From assembly GCA_020466095.1 (NCBI GenBank), contig CM035806.1:169031871-169095870 (forward strand): a stretch of 64,000 nt of DNA, given 5' to 3'. The notes under the pieces are model-generated. The model was not told where the DNA came from. It saw nothing but the letters and a program-made list of their open reading frames with translations, and did not search any database. This stretch comes from Chlorops oryzae. Its lineage: Eukaryota; Arthropoda; Insecta; Diptera; Chloropidae. Position numbers and translations under genes: made by a program. Below, in pieces: positions 34,403 through 44,677 of the stretch (positions are counted from its first letter, which is position 1; each line of letters starts with the position of its first letter).

Positions 34403-34898
34403 CCCAGCGGGAAATTATCTCCTGCATGACAATGTCATCAGTGATGTCATCGATGACATATAGGTGACATTGTCATGTGTGACATCTTGGAGGACATGTC
34501 ATCGTGGAGGGGTGCTGTTCATGTGCTTGACTCTCAATTGGCTACTGAAATTTAAATAAGGTTTTAGAATCAGTTGAACGTTATCATGAGGTGGCGTAGT
34601 GGATGCGTCCTGGCCTCACAATCCGAAGATCGTGTGTTCGATCCCTGGCTGAGGGGTGAACAAAAATTGTTAAAAATAGATTTTTCAAAATTTTCGAAAT
34701 ATCCAAAGAGAGGGCAAAGAAGAGAGCTTTCAAATGCTTTTTTCGCCATCGCACACCCTAGCATGACAATGTCACCGCTGAAGTCCCTGTCAGCTCCTGT
34801 GTAAATGTCATACAAAGTGTCACCGGGAATAGCATGCATTCCGGTTCCGAAGTCACTAGGACATCATCGGGGATGTCCGCGGGACATTTCCAGCTGGG
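34403..34898. mobile_element. MITE M4 (CCCAGCNGGAAAT ends, reiterated ATGTCA word)
   Basis: Left end CCCAGCGGGAAAT, reversed right end CCCAGCTGGAAAT, flanked by TG on both sides. The left flank is a (GT)n run, which weakens the duplication call. ATGTCA/TGACAT occurs eight times in 496 bp, clustered in both arms around a central unrelated segment that carries a tRNA-like module. Confidence 0.7.
34586..34656 (+). other. tRNA-like module 3 inside M4
   Basis: TGGCGTAGTGGATGCG (A-box-like) and GTGTTCGATCCC (B-box-like) at tRNA spacing. The T-stem and acceptor do not pair well, so it is a decayed tRNA-derived sequence. Confidence 0.55.
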
Positions 34899-35279
34899 TG
34901 CGTGCGTGTTTGTGTGTGTGTGCGCGCAGGATCAAAAGATAATTCTTCGCATGAAATCTATTGTCTGTCTAATCTCTTCACTTCAATATTATCTAATTGA
35001 AATTGTAAATAGACATCTAATGATATTTTGTCTGGGCTCAATTCAAAATTCTGCATGATATAGTCTTAAAAAAAAAAAACCGAATTTCTTGCTCATTCTG
35101 TTAATAAATTTGCTATTTTCATGAATTCATGACGTGTTGCCGTGTGTCCTTATATATGGGCACATATTAATATAATTCTTATATGTTATGAAAAATATGA
35201 TTATTATAAGTTCACACGTACAGACGAATAACACTTGTTGTTAACGAACAATTATTTATTATTAACGGATATTTATATT
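34899..35279. other. Non-coding stretch, no gene seen
   Basis: Short AT-rich interval between M4 and the mini-me-like repeat; begins with a (GT)n-rich patch. No gene recognised. Confidence 0.5.
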
Positions 35280-35672
35280 TTTATACCCAGCGTAAGCGGG
35301 GTATATTAGTTTTGTGCAAATCTTGTAACATGGAGAATTAAGTTCCGGAGATATAGAAAAATATATATAGAAATGATCAGGATCAAAAACTGAATCGATT
35401 TAGACATGTCCGTCTGTCCGTCTGTCGTCCGTCCGTCCGTCCGTCCGTCCGTCGTCCGTCGTCCGTCTGTCCGTCTGTCCGTCTGTCCGTCCGTCCGTGG
35501 TCGGATCTCCTCCGAAACGGCAGGACCAATCAAGTCGAAATTTGGCACACAGGTATATCGGGATCCGAGTATGATCCTAAGTAAAAATGGGAGACATCCG
35601 CCCACTGCCACGCCCATAAATGAATATAATTTCAAAGTCTGGCTTGACCGACTTTAGCTTTCTTACTTGTTA
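35280..35672 (-). repeat. mini-me-like repeat with (GTCC)n tract, inverted copy
   Basis: Starts TTATACCCAGCGTAAGCGGG and ends TTTCTTACTTGTTAT, the inverse of the start seen at 3633. An imperfect (GTCC/GTCT)n microsatellite runs from 35407 to about 35500. The TTATACCC-type core and the (GTCY)n tract are mini-me hallmarks. Confidence 0.65.
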
Positions 35673-35719
35673 TAATTTGAAAGCATACTTAATGGGGCAA
35701 AAAAAAAAAAAAATTGTTC

Positions 35720-36300
35720 TTACCAACATTTTGCGAATAAGTTTAGCGAAGTCAAACTTTTTACTTCAAAAAAATTCAGATTTAAGTTAAAAATCGATTT
35801 GAATCTCAATTTTTTGTGAGTTGAAAAAAAAAATTTGTACTCCATAAAGTATGCTTTAAATTTAAAAGAGTCAACAAAGTCCGAGTACTGGTAATATACA
35901 TTTTTTTGGCAGGGTACCAAAGAGTCTTGCCGACTGCGGCTCCCTGAAAGGAATTTTTAAATTTTTGTGATTTTTCGATAGGTGCCATCTAATAAAAACA
36001 CTGTGGAGACCACTTTTTAGATTCTTCTTTTCAATAGTCCTTGAGATATCCTTGAAAATCCTTTTTTGGTAAGCCTTTTTTCAAAATTAAATCTCTCAAC
36101 ACTCAATTGAGATTGAACGACGAACTAAAAAGATTATGTTAGATAATAAAACGGTGAAAGTAAAAAATTTTTTTTTTAATTTTTACACTCAAAAAATTTT
36201 TTTCACAAAATTAAAAAAATTTTTTTAAACTATTTTTTTCAGTGTACTCCCAGTTTCGCGCCGCTCTATAAATTTTTTGAAAAAATAGCCCCTAATATTT
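35720..36300 (-). repeat. Dispersed repeat, inverted copy of the 5500-5930 family
   Basis: Contains the inverse of the blocks at 5700-5880: TTTTTCGATAGGTGCCATCT, AAAAACACTGTGGAGACC and CTTGAGATATCC. It ends with a CACTCAAAAAATTTTTTTCA segment. Function unknown; probably an old DNA transposon. Confidence 0.5.
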
Positions 36301-36309
36301 ACTTTCATT

Positions 36310-37266
36310 TGATATGTGGTATCGCGATACCGAAAAATAGTGCGATATATCGAATATCGGTCTTCAAAGTATCGATATATCGGTGGAATCGAAATCAATT
36401 TTGAACAATAAGACTTAAATTTAAATACAATTTTTTTTTTATTTAAAGCAAAATGAGAACAATTTTACAATAATACAATTTTTCCACCTCCCCTCACCTG
36501 TCTCGGTGTTTTTTTTCCCGCCATAGCCAAGTGTCACAAGTGTCACTTGTATTGTTTACTATCTAGTATAGGGATGGGCAAAAAACATCGATATATCGAA
36601 ACATCGATGTTTTAAAAACGATATATCGGAAATTTTTAGTGATATTTTGGTTCGACGATATATCGTACATCGATGTTTTTTTTTTTTTTTGCTGATATCG
36701 AAAACGATAGTTTTCTAATATCAAAAATATTAAAATCGTGAAGGACATGTTGTTTCCCGTACTAAGGCAAAGTTGTGACGTTCGGCTTCACATGCAAAAC
36801 AACAACAACAACAATAACAACAACGAATCTCTCGTGTTGTATATGTTGTTACGTCATCGGCGTGAAGTGGCGCTATCTTGCTCTATTAATATCATTGCAA
36901 GGACATAGATTAAAAATTTTTAAGAGCCGTTACGAAAACGTGTCATGCATGCACTTTTCGCTTTTACACTGTCATTCTTTTCATCAATTCGCGCGTAATT
37001 GCTAGTGCACGTCATAGTTTAAAGGCCGCTTAATTAATTTGTTCTTATATATCGATATATCGATATATCGAAATATCGAAATATCGATATTTCCCCACCG
37101 ATAGTATCGTTCAAGTTTTGATATTCCTTAAATCTAGTATCGAATGAAGAATATCGATACTTTCAATATATCGTATAAGGAGTATCGATATCGTTATCAC
37201 GATATATTGCAATGAAAGTATCTCGATACTCGATATTATCGTACCTATCGGTATCGAGCATCCCTA
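36310..37266. repeat. TATCGATA-rich region with TAGGGATG hAT-like ends
   Basis: ATCGATATATCG-type words occur dozens of times in two clusters (36315-36400 and 36590-36720) and again at 37050-37260. TAGGGATGGGC starts at 36569 and the reversed right end TAGGGATGCTCGATACC stops at 37266, similar to hAT-type termini. The expected 8 bp duplication is not present, so the two ends may belong to different copies. Confidence 0.5.
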
Positions 37267-38309
37267 ATTCATATCATACATAGAAAAGGCATCACTCATA
37301 CGGCATGCGGGACATTCATTTAATATGTCCTTAATGGTCGCGCTCATATAATTTTTATTTAATAAATGCCTTACAAGTAAATTTTATTCGATTTGAATTT
37401 TTTTTTTTTTTTTTTCAAAAGAACAATTTTGATCAACTGAGGAAAAAATGCTGTAAACTAGTGTAATCAGTGAAAAAAAAGAGGAGGTCGTTAAAAGGTT
37501 AGCTTATTTGATTAAAAGCAGCAATTATTGAACCGTTTGTTGTAATTGTTCTTCTCCCACTCCCTCTCCCATTCTCTCTCTCTCTCACTCTTTTACTTTA
37601 TTGTCCGTACTTTCAAAATAATATTCCGTCCATCAGAATCGATAAACGGCAGGTCAGACAAAACGATGCGGTATGTTATTGAGCCGTGTTAGAATACAAA
37701 AAAAAAAAAAAAAACAAAATGAAATTGAAAAGAAAAACAAAATATTTTCCCCTCTTGTTTTCGGATGAAAAGTTGACATCGAAAAATAAAAGCGAACTTT
37801 GAAATCGGATTTAAATTTGCAAGGATTTGCCTAATTATGTGAGCGTATTTCATTTATTCGGGGTCCCTGCCACTTACAGATGGACTGCTGAGCTTAAAAG
37901 TTTTATTATTTTATAATATGTAAATGTCAATTTGAATCGCGAAGCCATACTACTACTGCCTCAAGCAGCGAATGCAGTGGGAAAAAAAGAAAAGTGCGAG
38001 ACGACGACAAGGACATGAAAACAGAATGGTTGGCAAAGGACCCAAAAATTTGACGGAAAAAGAAGTGAAAAATGGGAATAAAAAGATTAACGCAACGGAA
38101 TGTTGGGAGGAGGTTGGGAAGAACAAGTGCAATACGAGCAGGATCTCGGGGAAAAGTCCAAAAAGATCAGGAAAAAATTAACCTTTCGACATTGATTTCC
38201 CGCACTCGCCAAATCAATTTATAGTTTTATTGTTTTAAATTGAAGCTCCGGATATTTCTCTAAGCGACGCGACATAACAGAAATCAGGGAAAAACGAATA
38301 AATTAAGCA
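37267..38309. other. Non-coding stretch, no gene seen
   Basis: Holds poly-T (37401-37415) and poly-A (37700-37714) runs and a (CT)n run near 37573. The frame at 37972-38181 is Lys/Gly-rich without a domain and is not called. Confidence 0.5.
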
Positions 38310-38660
38310 AGAAAGGGTACCCGACATAGGCATATATTTTTGAATAATTTTTTTTTTTTCAAACAGACCACGAATATTAAGGGCCAATAATTACCGAAAT
38401 ATAAGCTTGAATTCGAAATTTTCATTGAAATACTTATCGCGAACAAACTCTGATTTTGAGTCAGCTTTTGTTGGGATTTTTGTGACAGACCCTAGTACTG
38501 GTAGTGGTAACCTTTATAATGGATCGATAAGGAACTTTTTTTTTTGTGGAGTATGTTAATGACTTCGTGACAGACCCTTGTACTGGTACTGCTGGTACCC
38601 TTTATAATGGATCGATAAGGAACTTTTTTTTTTGTGTGGAGTATGTTAATGACTACCCTA
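38310..38660 (+). repeat. mini-me-like fragment with an 88-bp tandem duplication
   Basis: ACCCGACATAGGCATATATT begins a fragment of the mini-me-like family. A ~88 bp block starting GTGACAGACCCT and ending GGAGTATGTTAATGACT is present twice in a row (about 38480-38568 and 38569-38655). Confidence 0.6.
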
Positions 38661-39360
38661 CGATATTATTAGGGAATGTCAGTTTTCGGTTAAGACTGTT
38701 TTGAGATAAGGTGTTTAATACTTAATAATTTTTTTTTTTTTTAAATAGATTTTCTTTTCATTTTGATCGATATCCATTCGAAAGACATAAAAACGGAAGT
38801 ATGGTATGGTTTCTCGTTCGAGCAATGTTGATTGCTTGGCGACGCGTAAAATAATGTCATCAAGTTCAGTTTCACTGCTCCCTAAGGTACCGCTCGTTGT
38901 CGCCGTTTTCGTGCTTGTCGCCAATCATGGCTCATTCAATACCGAATGAAATTCATTCACGACGTTAAGACATAAAATCGCAACGGAATATTCGTTCGTG
39001 TGCCGCGCGTCTGCCTTGGCCCCGCATACATGAGCCCCAAATGAGCGGCAAGAGAGCGAGCAAATGAGAAAGCACGACCGAACGAGAGATCGCAAGATGG
39101 GGAGTATTAAAACGGCAATGACGTGTTGAAAATTAGCAAAATTACACGCCCACTCGACAACGGCGCATTGCGGAACAGATTCGAATTCGATTAGTGTACA
39201 AAAAAAAAAAAAAAAAAAAAAAAATGTTCGCCTAATCGATGAATCCCACTCTCGAAGTTTCGCTTCCGTTGCGCTTCATTACACTCTCTCGTCTTTCTGG
39301 TTTCCTATTTTTATTTTTATTTATTTTGTTTGTTTATTTTTTTTACGATTTGAATATATT
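38661..39360. other. Non-coding stretch, no gene seen
   Basis: Includes a poly-A run (39200-39223). No coding or RNA gene recognised. The frame at 39239-39421 runs into the repeated flank of the mariner and is not a gene. Confidence 0.5.
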
Positions 39361-39455
39361 ATATTTGAATGGGATTTTATCAATTAATGCAAGCGATCAA
39401 GCTATTTATTGGGCGGCTTAAAGTCTATGAATTCGATGGCCATAAAGAATGACAT
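39361..39455 (+). repeat. Direct repeat flanking the mariner, left copy
   Basis: ATTTGAATGGGATTTTATCA and the following ~70 bp (through GGGCGGCTTAAAGT and GATGGCC) recur at 40620-40710 with a few indels. It lies where the 5' ITR of the mariner should be. Confidence 0.8.
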
Positions 39456-40618
39456 TCCTAAAAGTTTTTGACACATTTTTTGTATTGATTGATTCAGTTT
39501 TGTTTGAGAGCTTGTCAAAGATGGACATCAGCAAAGAGAAAATTCGCTACATTTTACAGTTTTTCTTCGATAAGGGAGAAAACGCAAGCCAGGCGGCTGA
39601 AAATGTGAATAGCGTTTATGGACCTGATACTGTAACAGGCAATCATGCGCAATTTTGGTTTCGTCGATTCCGTTCCGGTAACTTCGATGTCAAGGATGCA
39701 CCACGCACTGGAAGGCCAATTGTCGAAAATGTCGATAAAATCATGGAAATTATAGAGTCCGACCCTCATGTTAGCACTGTTTCGATTGCAAAAGAGCTAA
39801 AGATTGCACAAAAAACCGCTTGGAACCATTTGAATAAGGCTGGATACACAAAGAAGCTCGATGTATGGGTGCCACACGAGTTAACGCAAAAAAACCTCAC
39901 AGACCGAATTTCCATCTGCGAATCGCTGCTGAACCGCAACAAAATCGACCCATTTCTGAAGCGGTTGGTGACTGGTGATGAAAAGTGGGTCACTTACGAC
40001 AATGTCAAGCGAAAACGGTCGTGGTCGAAACACGGTGAACCGGCGGAAACGGTGGCCAAGCCAGGATTGACGGCCAGGAAGGTTTTGCTGTGTGTTTGGT
40101 GGGATTGGCAGGGAATTATCTACTATGAGCTGCTCCCATACGGCAAAACTCTTAATCGGAACTCTACTGTCAACAATTGGACCGTCTGAAGGAAGCAATC
40201 GCCCATAAGCGACCAGCTTTGGCCAATAGGAGAGGAATTGTGTTCCATCAGGACAACGCCAGGCCACACACATCGATAGTGACTCGCCAGAAGCTCGGGA
40301 GTTTGGTTGGGAGGTTCTTCTGCATCCACCTTTAGTCGGACCTGGCACCAAGTGATTACATCTGTTCCTGTCCATGGCGAACAATTTTGCTGGTGAAACA
40401 TTCGCTTCAAGAGAGGCTTCTGAAATTCGACTGTCTCAATTTTTTGCTAATAGGAACGAGGGCTTCTATAAAAGAGGCATAATGAAATTACCTTTAAAAT
40501 GGCAACAAGTTATCGAACAAAACGGCGCATATTTGACCTAAATCGGGTCATTCTAACTATCTTAAATAAAGCCCTCAATTTAATGCAAAAATAATGGATT
40601 TCTTTTTACTACACCTAA
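39456..40618 (+). pseudogene. mariner transposase gene (mellifera-type), broken, 5' ITR missing
   Basis: The transposase begins at the ATG at 39521 (MDISKEKIRYIL). An N-terminal helix-turn-helix region (to about 39840) precedes WVPHELT, the first catalytic Asp in VTGDEKW (~39970), the second in HQDNARPHT (~40250) and remnants of the third in LAPSD (~40345). The frame breaks near 40160, so the continuous frame stops at 40189. Further indels follow near 40290-40440. The normal C-terminus ends at TAA 40539-40541 and the 3' ITR ends CTACACCTAA at 40618, followed by TA. The matching 5' ITR is absent; the sequence upstream of the gene is instead a copy of the right flank. The gene belongs to the D,D34D mariner group and most resembles the mellifera subfamily. 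Non-functional as read. Confidence 0.85.
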
Positions 40619-40712
40619 TATTTGAATGGGATTTTATCAATTAATGCAAGCGATCAAGCTATTTATTGGGCGGCTTAAAGTTATGAATTGATGGCCAAAT
40701 GAATGACCTTCG
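40619..40712 (+). repeat. Direct repeat flanking the mariner, right copy
   Basis: Second copy of the ~95 bp sequence seen at 39361-39455, starting at the TA that borders the 3' ITR. The copies differ by a handful of single-base indels. Confidence 0.8.
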
Positions 40713-40736
40713 AGGGATTTCGTTGAACAAGGGAAT

Positions 40737-40772
<36 letters not shown>

Positions 40773-40791
40773 TTTATATTAAGTATAATAA

Positions 40792-42140
40792 CACTGTGAT
40801 ACATTTTTGAGGTCATCGCGTGTTCACAAAATTTTTGTGAAAGTACTCGGTGAATATAGGAACGCCTCTTTTTCCAATTTAAATTTTTTTAAAGTTTGTC
40901 CAGAATTGGGGTCTTTAAAATTTTTTACCTTTTAAAAATTTTGAAAACGCAAAGAATAATTGAAAACTTTTTTTATTTATTGTATTACAAAAGGTTCAAA
41001 GTAAATAAAAAATTTTTTTTTGCCTCGATGCGTGGGCTGTTCAAAAAGTAATGAGACTTCAAAGTTGGTGGTGAAAAAAAAGGTGCCGTCACGGCGGCCA
41101 CGTTTCCGGGTCTCCGGAGCGTCCGAAATGGAAAAAAAAACACGGGGTTATAATCAGTATAGATGTAATTCTCGGGTGAACCTCAAGCTTAATTTTGTGA
41201 TTTTTTTTGACAAAATGGCGGCTATTCAAAAAAAAATTTCAATTTCGGGCTTTTTTTTTGTAGTTTAGTGTAAAAAAAAAATAGTAAAAAATTTTTTAAA
41301 ATTATGGTCGAGGTTCACCCGAGAATGGTGACAATTCTGCGTCGATTCCACTTTGTTTCATGAAAATCGGTTCAGTTGAACTGGAGATATCATGGCCGCC
41401 AGTTCGAAAAACGTGGTTTCGAGATAAACGCGTTTAAAGTTTGAAGCAACGCAAAAATTACTCGTTTTAGCGCAGATCTTGCTCGACAAAGAAGGCTATA
41501 TCCTCTAAACTATTTAGAATTTCAAAAAATCCTTTTAGGGGCATATTCACAACTACCCAAGCTATAAATAAATGCAAAAAAAAAAAAAAGTCGAAAAAAA
41601 AAGTTGCTCAATGAGAAGACCCCCTTAAGTTGCCTATATCTCGTAACGAGTTCAATATTTCCCTTTCCTATCTCTGACAAAATTCGAGCCCTACACTCGA
41701 ACAAAACAATTGTATTACATATCGATCCAAAAAAAAAAAACTCTGATTGGAAAAAATTGCAAAAATTTCGAAAAATTTAAAATTTTTTTATATTTTTTTA
41801 AATTGACCACAAAATAGTTCCCATACCAATAAAAATATTTTGAAAATTTTTCTTATGTTATTATAGAAAAATTTTTACTAAATAACTTCTTCAAGTACAC
41901 GAACTCTATCTGAGCGCTCCTGAATACCGTTTTTCCACTTCAAACCGGATCAATTTTTACCAAAAAATCAGATGAAAAAATTCAAAATCATCCTTTGGGT
42001 ATGCACGAAATTTTTCAATCCAACGCAAATGGTTCCGAACTATTATGAAAATAATTTCTAATCAGTGATGCACTGTTTCTTTCTCCAGATATCCAGCCAA
42101 GGCCAAAAGGGATTTAGGGAGTTTTTTTTCTTGGAAGATT
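40792..42140 (+). mobile_element. Foldback-type element, copy 2, interrupted
   Basis: Starts ACACTGTGATACATTTTTGA and resembles the left arm and middle of the foldback element at 43686-44677, up to AAAAGGGATTTAGGGAG near 42120. It is split at about 40906-41628 by a piggyBac-like MITE. The right arm was not recognised. Confidence 0.55.
40906..41628 (-). mobile_element. piggyBac-like MITE, inverted damaged copy
   Basis: Inverse of 29002-29754. The right end is intact (CAATGAGAAGACCCCC followed by TTAA at 41625-41628). The left end is degraded around GGGGTCTTTAAAATT, with a small deletion and loss of the TTAA. The open frame at 41020-41268 is within this non-coding repeat. Confidence 0.7.
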
Positions 42141-42184
42141 ATCCAAAAAGAAAGAGTCCATCACTGATTAGAAATCATTAGTTT

Positions 42185-42830
42185 ATTATTACTATTTTAA
42201 CGTGTTCCCTTTGTGAAGGTCAACCGGTCTGGAGCTGATAGAGTAGGTCAGAACTAACAAAAAATCGTTTGATAGTGAAGAGGGGGGGGGGGGGGGTGTG
42301 TCCCAAATGCACCCCTGAGGAGTTATAGGGCCTTAAAGTTTTTTAGACAGTAAGTCCAGAAAAAAAATTCTCCTACGATAATGGTTCATCGTAGGAAAAA
42401 AAACTTAAATGCAGTTGGCAAGCCGATTGTATGTGCTTTTAGGCAAAATTAAATTGATGGTAAATATTTGACCCATTGAGTGAAAAATTTAACGGTCAAA
42501 GTGAAAAATTCTGAAAAAACTTTCAATTTTTTTTCGGATAGATGTTCATTTAGATATTTAAATTTCTCATCTTAATTTCAAAAAATTTATTAGACATATT
42601 GGGTACCAAATTAAAGGAAATTGATCCAGCATTTTGAATAAAATAAAAAATTTGGGTGTTAATTGGACACTTTTCATACCAAAATGGCTTCCAAAGTAAA
42701 AAGAATTGAATGTTTTTTTTTCAGAATTTTTCACTTTGACCGTTTATGCAAGCTGTTCTCCATAGCTGAACTACGTACTTCTGTACTAAAGCCTTTAGGC
42801 CTTTTCTTTTTCGATTGACTGAGAAATTGA
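42185..42830. repeat. Dispersed repeat with G-run, related to 20187-21115
   Basis: Has a G run (42283-42296) followed by TCCCAAATGCACCCCTGAGG, as at 20265-20300. A block at 42545-42730 (AAATTTATTAGACATATTGG, TTAATTGGACACTTTTCATA) is the inverse of 20915-21115. Confidence 0.55.
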
Positions 42831-43685
42831 AGAGACACCATTGATTCATATTTTCGACAGCTTCTCAAGCATGAAGTGAACGCATATTATAAATATAAAT
42901 GAAACGTTCTGGAGCGGGTGGATGGGTAATCTCTCTCTGTTGTGAACCTTAATTGCTTGAAATTTAATATGCTCGTAAATATATATGCTCACACGCACTC
43001 ATATACATTCATACATATGTACTATGGATTTCAAAATCAAAAAAAAAAAATATTTATTCTCGAATAAAGTCAATCGGAATGCTTTACACCCGACTGCAAC
43101 TAGTGCGCGCAGCAATTCAATATGTGCGCCATAAAATCGCTATGTGAAAAGGGGGGGAAGGAAGGAGAAAGTCGGCCGAGAGAGAGAGAGACAGAGCTTG
43201 ATTAATATGGAGGTTTCCCTGATGTTGTTTTACGCTTCCGATGAAATTCAAAATGAACTTTTCAACTATGGTCTTTGTTTTTGAGTGCACGCATTTGTGT
43301 GGTTGTTTTAGTTTTTATTGACTTTGACTTTTTGCTCCATATTAAAAATCGGCATCTCGCAACGCAGTGATATTGCTTACAATTTAAATCATTTTGCATA
43401 ATGCATTTTGTTTTCTTTTTGCGCAAAATTTTTTTCGCAAAAATCTTTTAGCATAGAAGAAGAAAAAAATACAAATCAAATCATTCTGTGACACTTCCCC
43501 TTCCATGAGAAGTAACTATAATTGATTTTTAGATAAGAGCGTCCTTTAGATGTCTGCGTGTGCTTGCCATTCATGATATTTCACGTATATACATTTATGA
43601 CATTAAGCTTATTAGTTCGCATGCTGTCAACAGCTTAAAGTCGTCTATGGGAAATTTTTAAAGAGTTCAAATTTGAGTTAAATTA
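42831..43685. other. Non-coding stretch, no gene seen
   Basis: Contains ACATACATATGTAC-type tracts near 43010 and a (GA)n run near 43185. No gene recognised. Confidence 0.5.
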
Positions 43686-44339
43686 CACTGTGCGACATTT
43701 TAGAGGTCATGTTTTGTAAACAAAAATTTAACGACTGTTTTTGAAAGTGCTCGTTGAGTATAACAACGCCTCATACTCAGTTTTGTTAAGTCACGTCTAC
43801 TTTTTTTTTAAATAGACTTCAAAAAGAGGGGCCGAGAATTAAATTGCTCACTTGCTTATGGCTATATCTTGCAATCCGTTCAATATTTCAATTTTCTTTT
43901 TATCACAATTCATAGCTCTGAAATCATTTTAAACAGTTTTAGTACAAACCGACCCGAAAAACCTCTATCTAGTGGGTGCAAATTGCAAAAATTCCTAAAA
44001 TTTGACGTGTTTTTTATCATAATTTATTTTGTATCGCCTGTAGCTCCCAAGGCAATAAACATTTTATCAAAATTTTTTGACGCAAATATAGAAAGATTAT
44101 AACTAAACAACTTTTTCATATACACGAACTGCATCCGATCAATACTTGATACCGTTTTGCCGGTGCGAAGTTGAACAATTTTTACCAAAAATCGGAAGAA
44201 AAAACGCAAAATCATCCTTTGGGTATGCACGAAATTTTTCAACTCAACGCAAAGTGTTCCGAACCATGAAAATAATATGTAATCAATGCTGCACTGTTTT
44301 CTTTTCTAGAAAATCTGCCAAGGTAAAAAGGGATTTAGG

Positions 44340-44371
<32 letters not shown>

Positions 44372-44677
44372 GTTAAAGGAATTTTTGCAATTTGCACCTA
44401 CTAGATAGAGGTTTTTAGGGTCGGTTTGTACTAAAACTATTTAAAATGACTTCAGGGCTATGAATTGTGATAAAAAGAAAATTAAAATATTGCACGGATT
44501 ACGAGATATAGCCATAAGTAAGTGAGCAATTTAATTCTCGGCCCCACTTTTTGAAGTCAAATTTAAAAAAAAGTAGAGCTGACTTGAAAAAACTGAATAT
44601 GAGGCATTGTTATACTCACCGAGAACTTTCAAAAACAGTCGTTAAATTTTTGTTTACAAAATCGTGTCGCACTGTGT
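43686..44677. mobile_element. Foldback element with ~310 bp inverted arms
   Basis: The left arm (43686-44000) and the right arm (about 44378-44677) are long imperfect inverted repeats. Outer ends are CACTGTGCGACA and, reversed, CACAGTGCGACA. The arms share AACCTCTATCTAGT and GCTATATC blocks, and the middle holds ATCCTTTGGGTATGCACGAA and a poly-T tract (44344-44371). No transposase. No convincing target duplication was found. Confidence 0.75.

Noticed and set aside
36569..37266. A single complete hAT element
   Set aside because: The TAGGGATG ends face each other, but the 8-bp flanks (ATCTAGTA and ATTCATAT) do not match; kept only as a repeat region.
41020..41268. Open frame resembling a small basic protein
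   Set aside because: It lies in a piggyBac-like MITE; the related copy at 29002-29754 carries the same sequence and neither has a known domain.
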